In this document: piece after piece, positions 57,829-64,000 of the stretch | Numbering within the stretch: position 1 is the stretch's first letter | Layout of the letters: the number at the start of each line of letters is the position of its first letter | Assembly: GCF_928381405.1 (NCBI RefSeq) | Contig: NZ_CAKMSB010000005.1 | Coordinates: forward strand, 1 to 64,000 | Direction of reading: 5' to 3' | From: Rothia nasisuis | GTDB taxonomy: Bacteria > Actinomycetota > Actinomycetes > Actinomycetales > Micrococcaceae | Length of the DNA: 64,000 bases | Translations under genes and position numbers: made by a program | Notes under the pieces: generated by a model | What the model was told of the DNA's origin: nothing | The model's database searches: none | The model's input: only the letters and a program-made list of their open reading frames with translations

Positions 57829-58243
57829 GGTGCTCCTTGGGGTGTCTTGCTCGTGTCTATACTACGCGGTTTACGGTGGAGGCGCACTGTGTGGAACTGC
57901 TCTAGCCAAGTCTTACTATCTCGAACATCAGCTACCCGCCTCGCCTCTTCTATGAGTTTGAGACCTTCTGGGGTCGCCTGTTATTTATCCCGAGCTCCGT
58001 AACTGCCCGCAGGTTACTATCAAGGCTCCTGGGCAAGGCTTTATAACCTGAAATAGTGAGTGACCATGAATCCCGAGTCAACCTCACTGCTAGAGACTGA
58101 AAACCGAGAGCCAGCACATCTTTATACGACAGAGGTGCCATGTTCATCTCAGTTGTCGCTAGACAAGCCCGATTTTGAAGTATACAGTGAATCATAGACC
58201 AATTTGGTCCATGATTGAATGGTTCAACATTTCAGGAGTATCA
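57829..58243. other. 415-base intergenic region, ribF promoter side and SDR promoter side
   Basis: No gene that I can support. A leftward frame at 57950-58195 has 81 residues of ordinary-looking but unrecognised sequence and no good start, so I treat it as noise or a decayed gene. The right end holds TAGACA (58160) and TATACA (58181) as a possible promoter, spacer 15, and a palindromic operator. Confidence 0.5.
58192..58216. promoter_or_regulatory. 25-base palindromic operator upstream of the SDR gene
   Basis: Read outward from the centre near 58204, the site pairs ATCAT and GACCAA on the left with TTGGTC and ATGAT on the right, giving GACCAA-T-TTGGTC at its core. It lies just downstream of TATACA and 28 bases before the SDR start codon, where a bound repressor would block transcription. 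Confidence 0.65.
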
Positions 58244-58993
58244 ATGAGGCAGAAACTAGCCCTTATCACCGGCGCAAGTAGAGGAATTGGCAAAGAAACC
58301 ACCCGAACCCTCCTGGCGCAAGGCTACGACGTAATTGCGCATTCACGCACACCGGGCGATTGGCAGGAGGGCCTTGAGCGAGCTGCTGTTGAGAATCAGT
58401 CGAAAGTATATTTTGTCTTCGCAACCTTAGGAGAGGGCCCCATCGCAGACGAGCTATGGGAAAATATCGACCAGAAGATTGGCAACCGCCCACTCGATAC
58501 CGTTATTTTTAACGCTGGGAATGCACCCTTCGGAAACGTCAAAAATCTTTCACCTCTGGAGCTGAGCAAACTATTTTCACTCAACACTGTTGCCCCATAC
58601 GCGCTAACACCAGGTGCTATCAAGCGCCTCACAAAGCCAGGTGGCCAAATTTTATACATCGGCTCAGGCCTAACTCGCTATGCGTATCCTGATTTAACTG
58701 GATATGGTATGACAAAGATAGCCTTGGAGTATCTTTCAAAAAACGTTGCCTTCGAATTTGGCAAAGAAGGAATCACATCAAATGTCGTTGCACCTGGTGT
58801 AGTAGATACTGATTTGAACGCAAGGTGGCTACGGGGCAACGAGGAAGCAACGGAATACACCAAATCCACAACAGCTTTGCGTAGAATAGCTTCCCCGGAG
58901 GATATCGCCCAGTCGATTTATTTGCTCCTTTCCTCAAAGTCTCCAACTATCACAGGCCAGACAATCGACCTTTCCTTTGGTACAAATCTATAA
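58244..58993 (+). CDS. short-chain dehydrogenase/reductase
   Basis: I choose ATG 58244 (MRQKLALITG), with CAGGAG about eight bases upstream. The frame is open 23 codons further, through the operator. 249 residues, classical SDR. ITGASRGIGKETTRTLL is the NAD(P)-binding TGxxxGxG motif, FNAGNAP the NNAG-like motif, and SGLTRYAYPDLTGYGMTKIA holds the catalytic Ser and Tyr-x-x-x-Lys. EGITSNVVAPGVVDTDLN is the usual PG segment. Substrate unknown. Followed by a WrbA-like flavoprotein gene with 16 bases between stop and start, so the two form one operon. Confidence 0.88.
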   Translation: MRQKLALITGASRGIGKETTRTLLAQGYDVIAHSRTPGDWQEGLERAAVENQSKVYFVFATLGEGPIADELWENIDQKIGNRPLDTVIFNAGNAPFGNVKNLSPLELSKLFSLNTVAPYALTPGAIKRLTKPGGQILYIGSGLTRYAYPDLTGYGMTKIALEYLSKNVAFEFGKEGITSNVVAPGVVDTDLNARWLRGNEEATEYTKSTTALRRIASPEDIAQSIYLLLSSKSPTITGQTIDLSFGTNL

Positions 58994-59009
58994 TGCAGAG
59001 GTTTTTCTT

Positions 59010-59573
59010 ATGTCAAATAAAATTGCGCTGATTTATCACAGCTCAACTGGAGCTACAGAACATTTAGCCAAAATTGCTAAGAAGTATATTGAAGATCTTG
59101 AAGAGGTGGATGTTCTTGAGGTCTATATTCCAGAGATTGAAGAACACGAGAAGACTCTGAGGGCTCATGAGCGTGGCGCTCAGGTATTGCGTGAGGCCGA
59201 TGCAGTCTTGTGGGGCGTCCCCGGTCGTTTTGGCTCTTTGTCCGCACCTTTAAAGTACTTTATCGATAGCCTATTACCTTTGCACCAAGAACAGGTTCTG
59301 CGCGATCTCCCAATGGCGACTTTTGTGGCTACAGGAAGTGCGCATGGCGGGCAAGAAACAGTTATCACTGGGATGAATACTATTTTCACCCATTGGGGAG
59401 CCCTACCGATCTCAATGGGTGCTCACGGGGAGTATACCTCTCACCCTGTATGGGGCAACCCTTACGGAGTCTCAGATGCCCAATCTATACACTCCGATAG
59501 TAATTCTGCCTATGTCGAACACTTACACGGCTCAATGAAAGAGCTTGTTGAACGAGTGTTACGTTTCATCTAG
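59010..59573 (+). CDS. WrbA-like flavodoxin-fold NAD(P)H:quinone oxidoreductase
   Basis: I choose ATG 59010 (MSNKIALIYH), preceded by AGAGG. The frame is open 11 codons further, inside the SDR gene end. 187 residues. IYHSSTGATEHLAKIAKKY is the FMN phosphate loop, GVPGRFGSLSAPLKYFIDSL and ATGSAHGGQETVITGMN the flavin-ring loops, all typical of the WrbA group. Such enzymes reduce quinones by two electrons and protect against redox cycling. Together with the SDR and the nearby Rrf2-type regulator this suggests a response to electrophiles or quinones, an inference. Confidence 0.85.
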   Translation: MSNKIALIYHSSTGATEHLAKIAKKYIEDLEEVDVLEVYIPEIEEHEKTLRAHERGAQVLREADAVLWGVPGRFGSLSAPLKYFIDSLLPLHQEQVLRDLPMATFVATGSAHGGQETVITGMNTIFTHWGALPISMGAHGEYTSHPVWGNPYGVSDAQSIHSDSNSAYVEHLHGSMKELVERVLRFI

Positions 59574-59577
59574 AAGT

Positions 59578-59610
59578 AGCGGAGTCAGTAGTCTTTCTAC
59601 TGGCTCCGCT
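59578..59610 (+). terminator. hairpin terminator after the WrbA-like gene
   Basis: AGCGGAGTCAGTAG pairs with CTACTGGCTCCGCT with one G-T pair, loop five bases. It starts four bases after the stop. Confidence 0.65.
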
Positions 59611-59783
59611 TGTGAGGTTTCTTCAAAGTTTTCTTTTATACTTGGTAACACCTAAACGCTTAAAGGCCAATCCTGAACTAGTTAATTACCGGAATCACTC
59701 CTAAGTACTTGAAAATATGTTGAACAGCTCTCACCGGGTCTACAAATATCGCAATTCATAACTACACATGATTAGGAACTCTA

Positions 59784-60447
59784 ATGTTGTTTTCCAAAAC
59801 CCTTCAAGACTGGATTGCCCCTCACCCAGAGCCTTTGCGTATTTACGAGAATTTATACAAGTACGCTTTACAGCATCCAAGCACTCCGATATATTTTGAC
59901 AAAAAACTGAGCACATTTCCAGAATTAGGAATAAAAACTACTTATCTACAGGTGGCTCAGTCTGTCGCTTCAAAAGGGGGAAACCCTCCTCTCACTGGGA
60001 ATCAAATCTGGTGATAAAGTTATCATATTTAAATCAGCAAATTTTGATAGCTATCTTCTCGCTAATTCCGTTTCTTACGCTGGGGCAGTTGTTATTATGA
60101 TTTCTCCCCATTCCACCTCTGAGGTTTTCGCACAGCTACACAACCGTCTTAATAATTCTTGGGTTATTTTTGATGATGAGACTAGGACTCAAGTTGAATA
60201 TACAGATATCCCATCTACTAGGAAAATTGATTGTCTGGAACTCTCCAATGAGAAGCTAATTTCCAGCCAGACAGAAATTTCTCCTAGAAGATGGGGAACT
60301 GAAGACTCAATTGTTTACATGACTCACACCCCAGGAACAACAGGAATTCCAAAGCTTATTGCCCTCTCTCCAAATTCCATGAGGTGGAGAGTTATCTTTC
60401 AACGCAGAATGATTAGTGGGGTCTATCAATCCGGTATCGCTGCATGA
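59784..60447 (+). pseudogene. AMP-binding acyl-CoA ligase-like pseudogene, frameshifted and truncated
   Basis: Frame one (59784-60014) reads MLFSKTLQDWIAPHPEPLRI and onward to YLQVAQSVASKG, then ends in nonsense. The next frame continues with the matching sequence ETLLSLGIKSGDKVIIF, then SYAGAVVIMISPHST, and later the adenylation core YMTHTPGTTGIPKLIALSP (A3 motif). The two join if one G is removed from GGGGG at about 59979-59983. Even so the protein stops at 60447, about 220 residues, whereas the family has about 500, so the C-terminal half is lost. I judge it non-functional. A real frame shift in the reading or a sequencing error at the homopolymer cannot be excluded, but the truncation would remain. 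Confidence 0.75.
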
Positions 60448-60625
60448 ATTGATTGAGGGGTCACTATGGTGGTAAAATTAATTTTTGGTTTGCACGAGGT
60501 TACCTCTAACGATGTCTCACACATTTTTACCTCATCAGCGTGATTTTGTCTTGTTGGTTGGGGTGATAGTGTTAGTTCTCTCGGGCAGTCCTCAAAATCT
60601 CTATAAATTCTAAAACAGGAAAAAC

Positions 60626-61108
60626 ATGAAATTATCATCTGGCGTAGAATATATTTCTCACTGCTTAGTGGTACTGGCAATTGCAGAGCCAAACAGGCCG
60701 GTACCTCGTAGAATTTTAAGCCAGATGTTTGATATCCCTGAAGCCTTTCTTGCTAAGCAACTACAGATGCTTTCTAAAGCAGAAATTATCAATGCTTCCA
60801 CCGGTCCCAGCGGGGGTTTCACCCTTGCTCAAAACGCTCTCGAAATTTCTCTTCTAGATGTTGTCGAAGCACTTGAAGGAAGACGCCCATTTTTTAATTG
60901 TTCTGAGATTCGCTGTAAAGGTATCTTCTCCAACTTTTCGGAGGAAATTAAAAAACAAGGGAACTGTGCCATTCATAAAAGCATGATACAAGCTGAAGAA
61001 CAATGGCGTAGCAGTCTTTCCCAAAGCACAATATCAAATCTTGTTAATTCCCTGTCTCCGAAAGATCGAGGATTTATAGAAGATTTTTTGAAAAAAGAAC
61101 TATCTTAA
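60626..61108 (+). CDS. Rrf2-family transcriptional regulator
   Basis: 160 residues. The winged helix N-terminus MKLSSGVEYISHCLVVLAIA, the recognition helix FDIPEAFLAKQLQMLSKAEI and the wing GPSGGFTLAQNALEISLLDV are typical of Rrf2. Three Cys (C92, C97, C114; FNCSEIRC and GNCAIH) could bind an Fe-S cluster or sense thiol-reactive compounds, as in IscR and NsrR. The spacing is compatible but not diagnostic. AAACAGGA precedes the start. It follows the ligase pseudogene and may regulate the SDR-flavoprotein operon, whose operator is described separately. Confidence 0.85.
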   Translation: MKLSSGVEYISHCLVVLAIAEPNRPVPRRILSQMFDIPEAFLAKQLQMLSKAEIINASTGPSGGFTLAQNALEISLLDVVEALEGRRPFFNCSEIRCKGIFSNFSEEIKKQGNCAIHKSMIQAEEQWRSSLSQSTISNLVNSLSPKDRGFIEDFLKKELS

Positions 61109-61122
61109 CTAAGGCTTAACTT

Positions 61123-61162
61123 ATAAAGGACCACAAAGGTTCAACGGCCTTGCGGTCTTTAT
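61123..61162 (+). terminator. hairpin terminator after the Rrf2 gene
   Basis: ATAAAGGACCACAAAGG and CCTTGCGGTCTTTAT pair with a few mismatches around a loop of about eight bases, 15 bases after the stop. Confidence 0.6.
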
Positions 61163-61268
61163 GAAAGGCACTTCGAGTAACGAGGCTTACTCAAAAATGC
61201 CCATATACTCCAGAATCACGGCGCAGCCGCTGATACGAGCTAGCGTGAATCACCCGCATCAGCAAGAA

Positions 61269-61292
61269 AGGTGGTCGCTTCGCTCCACCACT
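61269..61292 (-). terminator. hairpin downstream of the small membrane gene
   Basis: GGTGGTCGCTTCGCTCCACC folds back on itself. Read leftward it is followed by TTTCTT and it lies 24 bases after the stop codon at 61316. Confidence 0.55.
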
Positions 61293-61315
61293 TACTTTTA
61301 GTTCGCTGTCGTGAA

Positions 61316-61741
61316 TTACTTGCCGGCGCGGGTCGGCCTGGTTTTGTTCAGCCACCACAACCCCACTACCGGCAGTACCAACGGAATGTAGCCGTAGCCA
61401 GAGCCGAAGTGCGACCAGACCGAGGGAATCTCAAAGTGCTCCGGCTGCAGGTAGGAGAAGATACCAATCAATAACACCCCAGCCATTTCGATGCTAACAG
61501 CGGCCAAAGAGAGCTTCCAGGCCCCCTCCCCCTTCTTGGCCAAGGCAACAGTAGCAACCAAGTAGATAGCCGCTGAAAGCGCCGAAAGAGTAATCGAAAG
61601 AGGAGCCTCATCAAACTTACGAATGAGCTGGTAAAGAGCCCGCGCCCCAGCCGAAAGGGTAAAGACGCCGTAGATAACCACGAGTAGTCGGCCAAAGCCG
61701 CTATTTTTCGTAGCGGCAGTTTTCATCTGTGTCTGGCTCAT
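61316..61741 (-). CDS. membrane protein of unknown function
   Basis: I choose ATG 61741 (MSQTQMKTAA). The frame opens 11 codons earlier. 141 residues with four hydrophobic segments: FGRLLVVIYGVFTLSAGARA, ITLSALSAAIYLVATVALAK, LAAVSIEMAGVLLIGIFSYL and YIPLVLPVVGLWWLN. A polar segment PEHFEIPSVWSHFGSGYGY sits between helices three and four. Not recognised beyond resembling small actinobacterial integral membrane proteins. It lies close to the next leftward membrane gene and to truB. A weak GAGAAGTGAAAAG sits upstream. Confidence 0.7.
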   Translation of the reverse strand: MSQTQMKTAATKNSGFGRLLVVIYGVFTLSAGARALYQLIRKFDEAPLSITLSALSAAIYLVATVALAKKGEGAWKLSLAAVSIEMAGVLLIGIFSYLQPEHFEIPSVWSHFGSGYGYIPLVLPVVGLWWLNKTRPTRAGK

Positions 61742-61865
61742 AATCTTTTCACTTCTCTCATGTACTGTGCTCATGCCTAAGTTTTAGTGCAAATACCTAA
61801 ACGAGCGTTTCTAGCTCCTAGCGCAGGGTGTGCGCTTACTTTCTATCGCACCCCATAACACCGGC

Positions 61866-62240
61866 CTAATAGTAGTACCAGAGCATATTCATGCGGTGCA
61901 CCATAATAATCAACACTGGGCCAGTCAGCCCCAGTACCAGCGTAGACCAATGCGTCCGCTCCGCCAGCGACCAGATAAAAGTACCCACCGGAATAATCAT
62001 GGCCGTGAGCAGGTAGCCGTAGTATTCGAGCCAGTCGCCACTCGGCCCGCCCGTGACGGCCTGCATAATGATGGAGCCGACCAGGTAAATAACCAAAAAG
62101 GCCTCAAGCACAATGACGGAGCCCTGTGACCAGTCATCGGGGGCAGCACCGCGAAAGAAACGAATCAGGCAGATGACGAAAGAGGCTGTGCCAAGAAGGG
62201 CACAAACCCAGAACCAAAGGTCAAGACCGGCAATCATCAT
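61866..62240 (-). CDS. four-helix membrane protein of unknown function
   Basis: 124 residues. Hydrophobic segments at about 6-26 (DLWFWVCALLGTASFVICLI), 44-62 (VLEAFLVIYLVGSIIMQAV), 72-90 and 99-117. Loops contain WSQGS and PSGDWLEYYGY, and the end reads MNMLWYYY. I know no function. It starts six bases after truB and may be co-transcribed. The aromatic C-terminus is striking but not diagnostic. The pairing with truB is probably positional. Confidence 0.75.
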   Translation of the reverse strand: MMIAGLDLWFWVCALLGTASFVICLIRFFRGAAPDDWSQGSVIVLEAFLVIYLVGSIIMQAVTGGPSGDWLEYYGYLLTAMIIPVGTFIWSLAERTHWSTLVLGLTGPVLIIMVHRMNMLWYYY

Positions 62241-62246
62241 GGTGGG

Positions 62247-63293
62247 TCAGTCTTCCTTGAAAGTGGTGCCCGCCTCGAAAACGAGCACGGGGGTAGCTTG
62301 CATGCAGCCACGGACGCGGGTGTTTTCAATCAGGGCGACCAGGGTGCCGTTAGGGGCGAAGGCGGCGCTGATTCCCGCGCTGGTGGGCTTATTACTCCCG
62401 CCAGAGGAGCCAGTTTTCGTGCCCCTGGCAGCGGCCCCCGTTCCCTCGGTGGGGCTGATAGGCCTCCCGTTGGCTAGGTCGGTAGCCTCACAGGCGGTCA
62501 GTTCGCGCACTTCGAAGAGCCTGCGGGCTGCTCCTTCAAGAGGTAGCAGGGGCGCGGGTGTTCCGGCCTCGCGACCGGCAACCAGCTCTTCGAGGGCGTG
62601 GGCGTCCTCAGCGCCTATCTGACCAACGGCGGTGCGGCGCAGGGCGGTCAGGTGGGCACCGGTGCCCAGGGCGGACCCCAGATCTCGGGCCAGGGCACGA
62701 ATGTAGGTACCGGCCGAGCAGACCACGGTCACATCAAGGTCAAGGACGTTCACCCCCACCTGACTCTCGCCCAGCAGGTAGGTGGCGTACCCCGGCCGCA
62801 CATCGTGCACCTCAAAGGAGTACACGGTGACGGGGCGGGCTTCAAGTTCAACCTTTTCGCCCGAGCGCACCCGCGCGTAGGAGCGCACCCCGCCCACCTT
62901 GATTGCTGAAACAGCAGAGGGGACCTGCATGATCTTCCCGGTGAAGGCCGCAACCTGCCGAGCTATAGCGTCCTCGCTCACAGCCGCCAGCGCCTGCGGC
63001 TCAGCGACCGCGGTAACCTCGCCGTCCGCGTCATCGGTCAGGGTTGAGACGCCCAGGCGGATGGTGGCGGTATAGGTCTTGGTCTCCCCCACCACGTAGG
63101 TCAGCAGACGAGTTGCCTTGTTGACGCCGAGGACGAGCACGCCGGTAGCCATGGGGTCCAGGGTACCGGCGTGCCCTACCTTACGGGTACCGGCAATCCA
63201 ACGAATCTTCGAGACGACGTCGTGGCTGGTCAACCCCGCAGGTTTATCAACGACAATCAGGCCAGAGGGGCCGCTAGCGGCTTTCTTAACCAT
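62247..63293 (-). CDS. truB: tRNA pseudouridine(55) synthase TruB
   Basis: 348 residues. GLIVVDKPAGLTSHDVVSKI and HAGTLDPMATGVLVLG carry the catalytic Asp near residue 46. YTATIRLGVSTLTDDADGEV and GTYIRALARDLGSALGTGAH are the other conserved blocks. It converts U55 in the T-loop of tRNA to pseudouridine. Compared with E. coli it has an actinobacterial C-terminal PUA-like region in which a Gly/Ala/Ser/Thr-rich insert (TGAAARGTKTGSSGGSNKPT) looks disordered. It follows rbfA by five bases, the standard operon. Confidence 0.96.
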   Translation of the reverse strand: MVKKAASGPSGLIVVDKPAGLTSHDVVSKIRWIAGTRKVGHAGTLDPMATGVLVLGVNKATRLLTYVVGETKTYTATIRLGVSTLTDDADGEVTAVAEPQALAAVSEDAIARQVAAFTGKIMQVPSAVSAIKVGGVRSYARVRSGEKVELEARPVTVYSFEVHDVRPGYATYLLGESQVGVNVLDLDVTVVCSAGTYIRALARDLGSALGTGAHLTALRRTAVGQIGAEDAHALEELVAGREAGTPAPLLPLEGAARRLFEVRELTACEATDLANGRPISPTEGTGAAARGTKTGSSGGSNKPTSAGISAAFAPNGTLVALIENTRVRGCMQATPVLVFEAGTTFKED

Positions 63294-63298
63294 GGGGT

Positions 63299-63736
63299 CT
63301 AGGCTTCGCCTTCTTCAGGCTCAGTACTCTTGTAGGCATCCTCACCGCCAGCATACTCGGCACCTTCGCGGGCAGCAGCCAGCTCGGCGTCACGCTCCTT
63401 GGTCTTGCGTAGCAAATCTTCAAGGTGAGCTGCGTTGACGGGCACCTCATCGGGAACAAAGGCAAGGGTGGGGGTCAGGCGGGCGGTGATGTTTTTCCCC
63501 ACCTCAGAACGTAAAATTCCCTTGGCTGACTCTAGAGCTACCCGGGTGGAGGCTTGCTCCTCCTCAGAGCCAAAAACTGTGTAGTAGATGGTTGCGTGTT
63601 GCAGGTCGTTAGTGACGCGGGCGTCGGTGACGGTGATAAAGCCTAGGCGGGGATCCTTGATACGGCGTTCGAGGGCCTGAGCGACAATAACCTTGATACG
63701 GTCGGCCAGGCGGGCGGCACGTGCCGGATCTGCCAT
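63299..63736 (-). CDS. rbfA: 30S ribosome-binding factor RbfA
   Basis: 145 residues. ADRIKVIVAQALERRIKDPR, LGFITVTDARVTNDLQHATI and YYTVFGSEEEQASTRVAL are the RbfA KH-like domain. It binds the immature 30S subunit near the 16S 5' end, helps maturation and is important in the cold. The last 35 residues are polar and acidic, a common extension. Between it and the upstream frame (probably infB) lie two hairpins, so it may have its own promoter. Confidence 0.95.
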   Translation of the reverse strand: MADPARAARLADRIKVIVAQALERRIKDPRLGFITVTDARVTNDLQHATIYYTVFGSEEEQASTRVALESAKGILRSEVGKNITARLTPTLAFVPDEVPVNAAHLEDLLRKTKERDAELAAAREGAEYAGGEDAYKSTEPEEGEA

Positions 63737-63790
63737 GGTGTTCTCCTTAGTATAAATCTTGTGTGTTGGTCTGAAACCAGTCTATCTATT

Positions 63791-63831
63791 AAAAAGATTC
63801 GGGTGAGCCAGCAAAAACCAGCCCACCCGAA
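63791..63831 (-). terminator. rho-independent terminator upstream of rbfA
   Basis: Read leftward, TTCGGGTGGGCTGG and CTGGCTCACCCGAA pair around TTTTTG, followed by TCTTTTT. The stem has one mismatch. It suggests that the upstream gene, probably infB, is terminated before rbfA. Confidence 0.75.
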
Positions 63832-63922
63832 ATAGCCTAGGGACAGCTAGGTTACTTACCCGGTATGTCGGCGGGGCCGGGTGCCCCCAGAACCGACTGG
63901 TCGGGTCTGGCCTTTAAGGGAT

Positions 63923-63952
63923 GCCGGCGGGTGGGGCGCCCCGCCCGCCGGC
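63923..63952 (-). terminator. GC-rich palindrome downstream of the probable infB end
   Basis: GCCGGCGGGTGGGGC pairs with GCCCCGCCCGCCGGC, nearly perfect, almost without a loop. It lies 26 bases after the presumed stop and may be a first terminator or a pausing element ahead of the one at 63791. Confidence 0.5.
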
Positions 63953-63978
63953 GTCCTTAGTATCAGCCAGGTATAAAC

Positions 63979-64000
63979 CTAGACGCGGGGCTTCTCCTGC
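63979..64000 (-). CDS. infB: last codons of a leftward gene, probably infB (partial at window edge)
   Basis: The minus strand at the window edge reads QEKPRV followed by TAG (63981-63979) in one frame. The position upstream of rbfA-truB and the downstream terminators suggest the end of the IF-2 gene. Six codons are too few to prove it. Confidence 0.4.

Noticed and set aside
57950-58195. Leftward frame of 81 codons before the SDR gene
   Set aside because: It has no clear ribosome binding site or known family. It could be a decayed gene, so it is mentioned only in the intergenic entry.

Overview
The window looks like a chromosomal segment of a member of the Micrococcaceae (Actinomycetota), most likely Rothia or a close relative. 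Support comes from gene content and order: infC-rpmI-rplT beside a DUF1844 gene, hisC-hisB-hisH-priA, lexA beside a LysM gene, recA-recX with DUF3046, clgR-cinA-pgsA-ftsK-rnj-dapA-dapB, rpsO-pnp-M16 protease, and infB-rbfA-truB-ribF. The GC content is moderate for an actinobacterium, and luxS is present. The genus is an inference; no ribosomal RNA gene lies in the window.

Layout. 0-1 kb: the right end of an IS256-family element and two small orphan genes, probably eroded. 0.9-7.6 kb: pheS-pheT, a Nudix hydrolase and a TrmH-type RNA methyltransferase. 7.8-15.0 kb: an accessory defence-like island, visibly more AT-rich. It carries an orphan RelB-type antitoxin, a three-gene restriction-modification module (SAM-binding methylase-like protein, Eco57I-type N6-adenine methylase, and a GIY-YIG-like domain fused to an SF2 helicase), a two-gene operon of a TIR-like protein and a HIT-domain protein with three membrane segments, and two tiny overlapping ORFs. 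15-17.4 kb: nitroreductase, a DinJ/YafQ toxin-antitoxin pair and a GNAT acetyltransferase.

17.4-30 kb is core genome: translation (rplT, rpmI, infC, which has a non-canonical ATT start), histidine biosynthesis with a 56-residue membrane protein inside the operon, the lexA SOS regulator divergent from a membrane LysM gene, a DinG-like helicase and hflX. 30-54 kb continues with dapF, the tRNA-modifying miaA and miaB, recA-recX, clgR-cinA-pgsA-ftsK, rnj, dapA and dapB (with dapF, lysine and peptidoglycan precursor supply), a surface acyltransferase, an M16 peptidase, pnp and rpsO. 54.6-56.7 kb holds luxS overlapping the SAH/MTA nucleosidase gene, which together recycle S-adenosylhomocysteine, then an aldo/keto reductase. 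58-61.1 kb is a small accessory patch: an SDR gene and a WrbA-like flavoprotein gene behind a conspicuous palindromic operator, a frameshifted and truncated acyl-CoA ligase pseudogene, and an Rrf2-type regulator. The window ends with truB, rbfA and the last codons of what is probably infB.

The strongest candidate for an undescribed system is the TIR-like plus HIT-membrane gene pair at 13.1-14.5 kb. The two genes overlap by four bases, sit directly behind the restriction module, and combine a domain known to make nucleotide signals with a domain known to bind or cleave nucleotide conjugates, joined to a membrane module.
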